Origin: Desulfobacteraceae bacterium
GTDB lineage: Bacteria > Desulfobacterota > DSM-4660 > Desulfatiglandales > Desulfatiglandaceae
Assembly (NCBI GenBank): GCA_016783065.1
Contig: JADHXI010000011.1
Location: 1-38,371 of the forward strand
Direction of reading: 5' to 3'
DNA length: 38,371 nucleotides
Both the position numbers and the translations under genes were made by a program. The notes under the pieces are model-generated. The model was not told where the DNA came from, searched no databases, and saw only the letters and a list, made by a program, of their open reading frames with translations. Positions 19,432-27,732 of this stretch are shown in pieces (the first letter of the stretch is position 1; every line of letters begins with the position of its first letter).

Positions 19432-20022
19432 ATGCCCCGTAACGCTCCGGCGTGGATTCATGATGTATTCAACAACAAGACCATCCGATTGGTCCTGTCA
19501 AAACTCCGGTACGTTCTCTTTCTGGGTGTCTTTATACTATTTATCCCGCACATAAGGCCTTCATGGTTTTGGATCGGATTTATTGTCACCCTGTTGGGGG
19601 AGTTGATTCAGGGGTGGTGCTTTGCTTCTCTTGAAAAAAACAGGGTGCTCGCAAATAAGGGGCTCTACGGGTTGACGCGAAACCCCATGTATCTGGGCCG
19701 TTTTTTTGTATTGCTGGGGTTTTTGCTTCTTACCGGAAATGTATGGATAGTCCTTGCTTTTGCGGTGCTCTATTATTTCTATATGGTCAATCGTGTCAAA
19801 CGGGAAGAAAATAAGCTGCGGGTCTTTTTCGGGGAGGAATATAAAGGCTATTGCCGGGATGTAAACCGCTTTGTTCCCTCCTTCAAAGGGAATGATCGGG
19901 GATCGTTGTGGGTCTTCAAGTGGGACGTATTTGTGGACAATAACGGTCACTGGAATTTTTCGGCAGTGCTTTTTTGTTACGCCATATTCTATTTTTTCAC
20001 TTTCCTGTATCCCAAGATTTGA
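19432..20022 (+). CDS. Isoprenylcysteine carboxyl methyltransferase (ICMT/PEMT)-like membrane methyltransferase
   Basis: LEKNRVLANKGLYGLTRNPMYLGRFFVLLGFLLLTGN...KREENKLRVFFGEEYKGYCRDVNRFVP. Confidence 0.85.
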   Translation: MPRNAPAWIHDVFNNKTIRLVLSKLRYVLFLGVFILFIPHIRPSWFWIGFIVTLLGELIQGWCFASLEKNRVLANKGLYGLTRNPMYLGRFFVLLGFLLLTGNVWIVLAFAVLYYFYMVNRVKREENKLRVFFGEEYKGYCRDVNRFVPSFKGNDRGSLWVFKWDVFVDNNGHWNFSAVLFCYAIFYFFTFLYPKI

Positions 20023-20044
20023 GCAGCCAGAAGGAGACGTCATC

Positions 20045-21001
20045 GTGAGCCCACCCGTGCCTCCCGAGATTTCCATTGTCGTGCCAATCTTTAATGAGGC
20101 CCCGAATCTACAGCCGTTGATTGAGGGCTTATTGGGTGTGATGCGCCCCCTGGGGCGGCCTTTTGAAGTGATCCTGGTGGACGACGGAAGCATTGATGAC
20201 ACCCACAGGGCCCTCAGCGCCATGCAACCGGAGAACCCGGAAATGCGGGCCGTATTCCTGAGACGCAACTTCGGTCAGGGTGCTGCCATGACCGCGGGTT
20301 TTGACTTTGCCAAAGGCGAGATAGTTGTCACCATGGACGGGGACCTCCAGAGTGATCCCGGGGATATCCCCCACCTCATAGCCAAACTGGAGGAAGGATA
20401 TGACCTGGTCAATGGCTGGCGCCGGGACCGCAAAGATCCATTTTTCTCAAGACGCCTCCCCTCGATGCTGGCCAATCGGCTGATAGGGATGGCCACAGGA
20501 GTCAAGCTTCACGATTACGGGTGTACCCTCAAGGCCTATCGCGCTGATCTGGCCGGACAGCTCCTTCTCTATGGCGAGCTACACCGTTTTATTCCAGCCC
20601 TGGCCAGCTTTTATGGCGCGAAGATCGCAGAGGTGGCCGTGAACCATCGTCCTCGCGAGATGGGAAAAAGCAAATATGGAATCAGCCGCACCTACAGAGT
20701 CCTCCTGGATCTACTCCTGATCCTGTTCTTCCAGAAGTTTGCCACCCGGCCCCTTCAGTTCTTCGGGCTGAGTGGAGGGATCCTCTTTTCTGTCGGTCTC
20801 GTTATTGAACTTTATCTGACATGGGTAAAACTCTGGAGAGGGGAGGATATCGGTGGGCGACCCCTATTGCTCCTGGGCGTCCTGCTCATCATCACAGGTA
20901 TCGTTCTGGCCGGTATAGGTCTGTTGGCCGAACTGGTGGTCCGGAACTATTATGAATCATCAGCCAAGAGGATCTACGCTGTGCGCGAGGTCTTGGAGTG
21001 A
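20045..21001 (+). CDS. ArnC/DPM1-like polyprenyl-phosphate glycosyltransferase (second copy)
   Basis: ISIVVPIFNEAPNLQPLIEGLL...GEIVVTMDGDLQSDPGDIPHLIAKLEEGYDLVNGWRRDRKDPFFSRRLPSMLANRLI...DYGCTLKAYR plus two C-terminal TM segments; likely GTG start at 20045. Confidence 0.9.
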   Translation: MSPPVPPEISIVVPIFNEAPNLQPLIEGLLGVMRPLGRPFEVILVDDGSIDDTHRALSAMQPENPEMRAVFLRRNFGQGAAMTAGFDFAKGEIVVTMDGDLQSDPGDIPHLIAKLEEGYDLVNGWRRDRKDPFFSRRLPSMLANRLIGMATGVKLHDYGCTLKAYRADLAGQLLLYGELHRFIPALASFYGAKIAEVAVNHRPREMGKSKYGISRTYRVLLDLLLILFFQKFATRPLQFFGLSGGILFSVGLVIELYLTWVKLWRGEDIGGRPLLLLGVLLIITGIVLAGIGLLAELVVRNYYESSAKRIYAVREVLE

Positions 21002-21930
21002 AGGTGAATGTTCCCCGGTGGGTGAGGTGGCTCGTAAGGGCAGGCGTCAGCGCAGGGCTTCTTTGGTGGCTCTTTTCACGATACGATCTTAAAGGGATCC
21101 TGGCCACCTTTGAAGGTCTGTCCATTTCAGTCTGGCTGCTCGCCTCGCTGATATACCTCCTCTGTCAGGTTATGAGCAGTATCCGTTGGTGGGTGCTGTC
21201 GAACACCCTTGCATTCCCGGGAAGATGGCCTACCTATCTGGGGTTTTATTTTGTCGGGATGTATTTCAACCTCTTCCTGCCTACAGGGATAGGGGGAGAT
21301 GTTTTTAAGGCACACTTCCTCTCAAGAGATGAGGGAAAAAGACTGCTGGCCGCGTGGAGCGTTGTGGGAGATCGCCTATTCGGCGTCACCTCAATGCTCC
21401 TCATGGGTGCGGGGGTGGTGGTGGTTGAACCGGACCTCCTCCCCGAGCCATTCGTCATTTTTCTCTCCTTCAGCGGTTTGATGATTTTGTGCGGTCTTGT
21501 GGGGCTTCCTTTTTTCCACAAGGCCCTTGGGCGTTTGTGGCCCGGGGTTTCCCGGTATCTAAACGACATGCTTGGCATCTGGCGAAGACCAAGGAGAATG
21601 CTTGTGATATTGGCCCTATCCTTCTCTCTTCAGGCCCTGGGTATGGGGGCTGTTGCCCTGCTGGGGGCGGGAATAGGCATCCAAATCCCTCTGGTATTCT
21701 ATTTTGCCAGCCTTCCGATGATAAGCCTGATAATGATGATTCCCATCAGCTTCAGCGGTATCGGGGTCAGAGAGGGGGCCTTTGTCTATTTCTTGGGGCT
21801 CAAGGGGATTGATCCGGAAAGCGCCTTTAGTCTCGGGCTTCTCTTTTTTTCCGTGCAGGTGGCCGCAAGTCTCGTGGGTGGGCTGGCATATGCCTTTGGC
21901 GTTCACCGTAGATCGATAAATGGTCCTTGA
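20998..21930 (+). CDS. UPF0104 / lysylphosphatidylglycerol synthase TM-region flippase-like protein
   Basis: YLLCQVMSSIRWWVLSNTL...FVGMYFNLFLPTGIGGDVFKAHFLSR...MISLIMMIPISFSGIGVREGAFVYFL. Confidence 0.88.
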   Translation: MKVNVPRWVRWLVRAGVSAGLLWWLFSRYDLKGILATFEGLSISVWLLASLIYLLCQVMSSIRWWVLSNTLAFPGRWPTYLGFYFVGMYFNLFLPTGIGGDVFKAHFLSRDEGKRLLAAWSVVGDRLFGVTSMLLMGAGVVVVEPDLLPEPFVIFLSFSGLMILCGLVGLPFFHKALGRLWPGVSRYLNDMLGIWRRPRRMLVILALSFSLQALGMGAVALLGAGIGIQIPLVFYFASLPMISLIMMIPISFSGIGVREGAFVYFLGLKGIDPESAFSLGLLFFSVQVAASLVGGLAYAFGVHRRSINGP

Positions 21931-23081
21931 CTCAGCGCTTTATGACCCTTTACAAATACATTCTTAACGAGATATGGCCCACCTTTTTTGCCGGCCTGTT
22001 TGTCATGGTCTTTATCATGGTGGCATCGCAAATGCTCTCTATCACCGAGTTGATCATAACGCGGGGGGTCGGGGTGGCTCAGGTCATGGGGATTGTCATC
22101 TATCTGTTGCCCGACATCGTGGCATTTGCCCTGCCAGCCGTGAGTCTCATTGCCGTTGTGGTGGCCTTTCTGCGTTTGTCCGCCGACAGTGAAATTATTG
22201 CCTTAAAGTCATGCGGTGTCAGTCTTTATCAGATGCTTCGACCGGTGATTTTGCTTTCCTTCCTGGGGTTCTTGTTTGCTCTCGTGATGGGGGTCTATGT
22301 GACGCCGTGGGGTAACCGATCTTTTAAAGACCTTGTCTTCCGGATAGCTGAATCAGAGGCCAATGTGGGAATCAAGGAGCGTGTTTTCTCCGAGCCCTTC
22401 GACAACGTCGTGTTCTATGTCAACAAGTACTCGAGCCGGGAGAAGTTACTGAAGGATGTTTTTGTGGTAGACAGACGGGATAAGGGTGTCACAAACACCA
22501 TCGTGGCCGAAGAAGGGCGAATTATGTTACATCCCGACGAAAGGATCATTACCCTCCGTTTTTTGCGGGGCACCATTTTCCTGGTGGAGAAGGACTTGAA
22601 GTCAGCCAGAACCATCGGGTTTAAGGTCTACGACCTGAATATCAGCCTCAAGGATATCATGGCCGGGCTCGCCTCCAGAAGGAAAAAACCGCACGAATTG
22701 TCGGTTGGAGAACTGCTCGAACAAATGGAGGAGGTCCCCGAGAGTGACTCGAGATATAATGAGATTGTGAGAGAACTCTTTGAGAAGGGTTCTATGCCCG
22801 TTGCGGTGTTTCTGATGGGTGTCATCGGCGTGCCCCTGGGTGCACGGTTAAGGGCACGGGGGCGCTCAGCCGGAATCGGAGTGAGCCTGGCAATATTCTC
22901 TATCTTCTACCTGTCCCTGGCTGGCGTGAGAAGTATCTGTTCGGCCGGAATCCTCTCGCCGGCAATAGGGGTGTGGATTCCGGACTTCTTTTTGCTGCTC
23001 TCATGCATCTATCTCTTGAGACGCACGGCAGAGGAACGGCCCATCAATTTCTTGGCAGGGCTGAGACAAAAGGCGGCTTAA
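21927..23081 (+). CDS. lptF: LptF, LPS export permease
   Basis: MTLYKYILNEIWPTFFAGLFVMVFIMVASQML...SADSEIIALKSCGVSLYQML; start overlaps upstream stop or begins at 21942. Confidence 0.92.
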   Translation: MTQRFMTLYKYILNEIWPTFFAGLFVMVFIMVASQMLSITELIITRGVGVAQVMGIVIYLLPDIVAFALPAVSLIAVVVAFLRLSADSEIIALKSCGVSLYQMLRPVILLSFLGFLFALVMGVYVTPWGNRSFKDLVFRIAESEANVGIKERVFSEPFDNVVFYVNKYSSREKLLKDVFVVDRRDKGVTNTIVAEEGRIMLHPDERIITLRFLRGTIFLVEKDLKSARTIGFKVYDLNISLKDIMAGLASRRKKPHELSVGELLEQMEEVPESDSRYNEIVRELFEKGSMPVAVFLMGVIGVPLGARLRARGRSAGIGVSLAIFSIFYLSLAGVRSICSAGILSPAIGVWIPDFFLLLSCIYLLRRTAEERPINFLAGLRQKAA

Positions 23082-23096
23082 CTGGAAACCGAATAG

Positions 23097-24173
23097 ATGG
23101 GAACATTGGCAAAATATTTTTCAAGGGAATTCCTCAAACTTTTTGTCCTCTTGGAATTTGTTTTTCTCACCATGTATCTCCTCATCCAGTTTATCCTCTC
23201 GCTTGATGATTTTGTCGAGGCCAATGCACCGAGCACCCTCATGGTGGTCTATCTCTTCTATAATACTCCCCTGATTGTTGTTCAGCTTGTACCGGTGGCG
23301 ACGCTTATCTCTGTCATCGTGATGTTCTGTATTATGGAGAAGAACAACGAGATCACAGCCATGAAATCGTGCGGATTGAGCGCTTTCAGGTTTTCCCTGC
23401 CGATTATTATTCTCTCCGTACTGATTTCCATTGGCGTATTCCTTGTCTCCGAACTGGTTGTTCCGTACTCTATTTCCAAAGCGAACGAGATATGGCAGGT
23501 GAGACTAAATAAGGGCACGAAGACAGGGTTTTATGGTCAAGATCATATCTGGTACCGCGGATCGGGTTCCGTCTATCGCATCAGAAATTTCGATTCCAAG
23601 AGAGAGATTATGGAGGACCTGACGCTTTATTTTTTTGATGATTCTTTTGGAGTCATAAAAAAGATAGACGCAAAACGGGGCCTATGGACCGGGAACAAAT
23701 GGGAGATCCGCGAGGGATTTATGCAAGAGATCACGACGGATGGGGGGTACGATCTGAAAAGATTTGACAAGATATATCTGGAACTCCCTGAAAGGCCTGA
23801 TGCCTTTACCAGGTCCCCCAAGAAGCCAGAAGAGATGAGCTATTGGCAATTGAAGCGATATGCAAAAAGGATTCGGGAAGAAGGTTATGATGCCACGGAA
23901 TATACGGTGGATATGAATGTCAAGCTGGCCTATCCCCTGATTAGTGTCATACTGGTTCTTATCGCGATTCCCATCGCCTTGGGGACAAAAAAAGGGGGTA
24001 CGCCGCTGGCCATATCTTTTGGGGTTGTTGTCTGTTTTTTCTATTTGATAAGCCTTGGTATTTCACGATCCTTCGGTCTCTCGGGCCTTTTGCCACCGGG
24101 GCTGTCAGCGTGGTCGGCGAACCTCATATTTTTCCTGTTTGGTATCTATTTGATGATGCGGGTGGAGACCTAA
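23097..24173 (+). CDS. lptG: LptG, LPS export permease
   Basis: LAKYFSREFLKLFVLLEFVFLTMYLLIQFI...EKNNEITAMKSCGLSAFRF; immediately follows lptF. Confidence 0.92.
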   Translation: MGTLAKYFSREFLKLFVLLEFVFLTMYLLIQFILSLDDFVEANAPSTLMVVYLFYNTPLIVVQLVPVATLISVIVMFCIMEKNNEITAMKSCGLSAFRFSLPIIILSVLISIGVFLVSELVVPYSISKANEIWQVRLNKGTKTGFYGQDHIWYRGSGSVYRIRNFDSKREIMEDLTLYFFDDSFGVIKKIDAKRGLWTGNKWEIREGFMQEITTDGGYDLKRFDKIYLELPERPDAFTRSPKKPEEMSYWQLKRYAKRIREEGYDATEYTVDMNVKLAYPLISVILVLIAIPIALGTKKGGTPLAISFGVVVCFFYLISLGISRSFGLSGLLPPGLSAWSANLIFFLFGIYLMMRVET

Positions 24174-24335
24174 CGCGGCGAAGCCGGAATTGACTATTGA
24201 ATATTTGTGGAAGTCGCTTCGCCCTTCATTCTTTGATTAGGTCTTTTGAAAATTTAAAGAATTCTTTAGAATATTTAATCTGGCTGTGACATAAATCATG
24301 CGAAAACATGACTTGATTTGAATGAATAGGTACTA

Positions 24336-26174
24336 ATGAAGCAGATGCCTCTCTATTATTTCTCTATTGTCTTTGGGGGGAGTTTTGCCCTCTCTGTCAT
24401 TTTGACCCCTCTCGTGAGAAGGCTCGCAGTAAAAACAGGTCAGGTTGCCGCGCCTAAGGATAGCCGCTGGCACAAAAGAGATACTGCGGTATTGGGGGGT
24501 GTGAGCATCTTTTGTGCCATGATGACGGTGTGGGTGGCGGCGGCCATGTACTCTGGATGGATCGTATATGGCCGCCCCTATCTTCCCATGATCGTGTGTG
24601 CCGCAGCAGTGTTTGCGCTGGGTTTGGCAGACGATATCTTTAGTATTGCCCCACAGCACAAACTTGCGGGCCAGATTGTCATCACGTCCATCTTGATGTT
24701 TTTCGGGTTCCGTCTGGGGTGGACCGATTCTGCAACAATAAATCTATTCCTGTCAATCCTGTGGGTCGTGGGGATTACCAATGCCTTCAACCTGCTTGAC
24801 AATATGGATGGCCTCTCAGGCGGAGTCGCCTTTATAGCAGGCGCCTTTCTATTCCTCTTTCTCTATCTCAATCCGGTCCCTTATGCGTTTTCAGGGCCCG
24901 TACTATTGATGAGTGCGGCGTACCTTGGGGCGATTCTGGGTTTTCTCCTATATAATTTCAACCCGGCTTCCATCTTTATGGGGGATGCAGGGAGCCTTTT
25001 CATCGGTTTTATGCTGGCCTCCCTGACCATGATCGGTAGCCCGGCGCAGGCCATGGAGCGGAGTTATGTGCATCTGCTTTCAGTCATTGCGATTCCAATT
25101 CTGCTCCTTTTTATCCCCATTCTGGATACGGGCTTTGTAAGCCTCATGAGAAAGCTGTTTCGTCGACGTATTTCCCAAGGGGGACGGGATCATTCTTCCC
25201 ATCGATTGGTGGCCATTGGCTTTTCAGAGAGAAAGGCGGTCCTGGTCTTATATGCCTTCTCCCTCGTGTCGGGGCTCATAGCACTCTCAATCACACGGTT
25301 CGGCATTGGAGTAAGCCTGGTAATCATTGTGCTGTATCTTCTTTTCATCCTGTTCTTTTGGATCTATCTGGCAAAGGTCAAGGTCTACCCGGAGGCCTCT
25401 GTCGTATCGGGTGATGGAACAGGCGTATTCACCCCTATCCTTATTGAGATTACTAACAGGAGAAGGCTTTTTGAGGTCCTGTTGGATCTGGTACTGATCT
25501 CAGTGGCCTACTATACAGCCTACCTCTTGCGGTTTGAAGGGACCCTCGGAGGCAACTTCGATTTTTTCTTAAAGTCTCTGCCCATCTTGATCGCTTGCCA
25601 GGTCCTGGCCTTTTTTGTCTTTGACGTCTACCGGGGGGTGTGGGAAAGAACGAGCCTCACAGACCTCATCGGATATATTAAGGCCATTACTGTAGGGACC
25701 ATAATGCCCATGCTTATCCTCCTTTTTGCCTACCGTTTTTACAGCTTTTCCCGGGCAGTATTTGTCATATACTGGGGTCTCATGCTCATACTGGTATCTT
25801 TGTCAAGGCTGTCGTTTCGGCTTTTGGAGGAAGGAGTGAGAAGGGCAAACCCGGAGGGAAATCCGGTTCTTATTTATGGCGCAGGTCTCGGCGGCCAAAT
25901 GACCCTCAGGGAGATAGAGACCAACAGGAAACTGGGACTGACGGTTGTGGGATTTATGGACGACAATCCCAACATAAAGAGAAAGAAAATCAGGGGGTAT
26001 CCTGTCTTTGGGGGAGAGGAAGATCTGGAGGAAATCATCAACAAATATCTCGTCAAGAACATTATTGTTTCTTTCAAAGAAAATAGTGGGGAGAAAAAAA
26101 GGGGTCTCACGGCCCGTTGTAAAAAAATGGGCGTGGACGTAGACGTCAAGGAGATGAAACTGATTATCAGTTAG
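24336..26174 (+). CDS. WecA/MraY-type polyprenyl-phosphate sugar-1-phosphate transferase fused to a CapD-like N-terminal membrane plus nucleotide-binding region
   Basis: LGLADDIFSIAPQHKLAGQ, NAFNLLDNMDGLSGG, FMGDAGSLFIGFML (WecA family); then VLLDLVLISVAYYTAYLLRFEG and NPVLIYGAGLGGQMTLREIE...VVGFMDDNPNIKRKKIRGYPVFGGEEDL (CapD/PglF N-terminal half). Confidence 0.9.
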   Translation: MKQMPLYYFSIVFGGSFALSVILTPLVRRLAVKTGQVAAPKDSRWHKRDTAVLGGVSIFCAMMTVWVAAAMYSGWIVYGRPYLPMIVCAAAVFALGLADDIFSIAPQHKLAGQIVITSILMFFGFRLGWTDSATINLFLSILWVVGITNAFNLLDNMDGLSGGVAFIAGAFLFLFLYLNPVPYAFSGPVLLMSAAYLGAILGFLLYNFNPASIFMGDAGSLFIGFMLASLTMIGSPAQAMERSYVHLLSVIAIPILLLFIPILDTGFVSLMRKLFRRRISQGGRDHSSHRLVAIGFSERKAVLVLYAFSLVSGLIALSITRFGIGVSLVIIVLYLLFILFFWIYLAKVKVYPEASVVSGDGTGVFTPILIEITNRRRLFEVLLDLVLISVAYYTAYLLRFEGTLGGNFDFFLKSLPILIACQVLAFFVFDVYRGVWERTSLTDLIGYIKAITVGTIMPMLILLFAYRFYSFSRAVFVIYWGLMLILVSLSRLSFRLLEEGVRRANPEGNPVLIYGAGLGGQMTLREIETNRKLGLTVVGFMDDNPNIKRKKIRGYPVFGGEEDLEEIINKYLVKNIIVSFKENSGEKKRGLTARCKKMGVDVDVKEMKLIIS

Positions 26175-26202
26175 CGCCACCGGATGACAGGGAGAAACCC
26201 AA

Positions 26203-27237
26203 ATGTCTGGCATAAAAAGTAGGGTCCTTAGGATCGGGGAGATGGGCGAATTTGCGTTTATTCGTTCTATCCAGGATGGCTCCCATTTTTCTCCAGAGGG
26301 GCTGATCAAGGGCATTGGTGATGATTGTGCGGTTATCGGACCCTATCAGGACAGGGTTTTTCTGATCACCACCGATCTGCTTGTGGAAGATATCCATTTC
26401 ATTTGGGATAGGATTTCACCTGTAGATCTTGGCCAAAAGGCGGTGGCGGTAAACCTGAGCGATATTGCGGCCATGGGGGGAATCCCCCGTCATCTGTTCT
26501 TGTCCCTGGCCATACCCCCTGCCATGGGGGTTGAGACCTTGCATTCCTTCTACCAGGGCATAAAGGCCATGTGCGAGCGCTATGACACAAATGTCCTCGG
26601 GGGAGACACGTCGGCCTCACCGGATGGTCTGACGATCAACGTTACCGCGATCGGGGAAGCCCGTGGAGATGAAGTGCTTTTTCGAAGCGGGGCAAAGGCG
26701 GGGGATAAGATATATTTGACGGGTACCCTGGGAGATTCAGCCGCCGGGCTTAGATTGATCAAAGAGGAATTCTCCGCCCCGGCACCACTGGCAGCCGTCC
26801 TAAAGGAGGCTCACAACAGACCGCAACCCCAAGTTGAAGCCGGCAGGGTTATCGCACAATCTGGACTGGCCACCGCCATGATAGATGTGAGTGATGGTGT
26901 CTTGTCCGACCTGGGGCACGTATGTGGGGCAAGCGGTGTGGGCGGAATCCTTTTTGAATCAGCCTTGCCTATCTCCAACTCCCTCAAAGCCCTGGCGGAA
27001 ATCAATAATTTTAATCCGTACGAATTGGCCCTGTCAGGAGGAGAGGACTACCAGCTTCTCTTCACGGTCCCGCGTGAGGATGCGGGGCAGTTTGAGACTA
27101 TCTTCCAAGAAAACAGCTCCTCGCCGATTTATTGCTTGGGTGAGATTACAGGAGAGGAGGGTATCAAGATCGTAAGGCCCGGAGGTGTAAGAGAGGAGGT
27201 GAAGGTTGAAGGTTTCGACCACTTTAGTGGGAGGTAA
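26203..27237 (+). CDS. thiL: ThiL, thiamine-monophosphate kinase
   Basis: IGDDCAVIGPYQDRVFLITTDLLVEDIHF...GQKAVAVNLSDIAAMGG...MIDVSDGVLSDLGH...ALSGGEDYQLLFT. Confidence 0.95.
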   Translation: MSGIKSRVLRIGEMGEFAFIRSIQDGSHFSPEGLIKGIGDDCAVIGPYQDRVFLITTDLLVEDIHFIWDRISPVDLGQKAVAVNLSDIAAMGGIPRHLFLSLAIPPAMGVETLHSFYQGIKAMCERYDTNVLGGDTSASPDGLTINVTAIGEARGDEVLFRSGAKAGDKIYLTGTLGDSAAGLRLIKEEFSAPAPLAAVLKEAHNRPQPQVEAGRVIAQSGLATAMIDVSDGVLSDLGHVCGASGVGGILFESALPISNSLKALAEINNFNPYELALSGGEDYQLLFTVPREDAGQFETIFQENSSSPIYCLGEITGEEGIKIVRPGGVREEVKVEGFDHFSGR

Positions 27238-27423
27238 ACGTTCTCTGATTTGTGGATGCTGTGAGACCCTTCTCCTTCAGGTAATCCGTAAATGAGGTTG
27301 GGGTTATTTTTTGTAGTCGCCCACTGAAAGCCATTTTTCGATCAGGCAGTAAAGGACGATAAAAAGGTAACGACTTCCCATCTCTTTTATTTTAAGTTTC
27401 GATTTTCCGGATCCCGTATGCAG

Positions 27424-27687
27424 CTAGCCGGCCAATACCGATGGTTCGGCCGAACATTCGATCAGTAGATCAAAAGCGCCGACCCCCTCGATGTCTTCCC
27501 TGATCCGTACATCGCCATGAACAAATTGAATCCCGTTTTCTCGGAGTCTCGGAATATTCAGTTCCGATCCACGGCGGTGGAGGTTGTCTAAGGAAATAAT
27601 CGTCCAGGAAGGGTGGTCCTGTTTCAAAGAGATGGCCAGGCTGGCACCCACAAACCCTGCGCCTCCCGTGATCAATACTTTTTTCAT
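27424..27687 (-). pseudogene. Truncated NAD-dependent nucleotide-sugar epimerase/dehydratase, first ~87 aa only
   Basis: MKKVLITGGAGFVGASLAISLKQDHPSWTIISLDNLHRRGSELNIPRLRENGIQFVHGDVRIREDIEGVGAFDLLIECSAEPSVLAG*; stops after the Rossmann start, no catalytic YxxxK. Confidence 0.8.
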
Positions 27688-27732
27688 CCAAATCCCTCAC
27701 TAATGGCCCCGGCAGTCTGCCAACGGCTCCGG

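Noticed and set aside
19561-20268. 235-aa minus-strand ORF
   Set aside because: Overlaps the ICMT-like and ArnC-like coding sequences antisense; no family motif.
24177-24223. GGCGAAGC...GCTTCGCC inverted repeat after lptG as a terminator
   Set aside because: Arms of only 8 bp, a 31-nt loop and no T tract; too weak to call.
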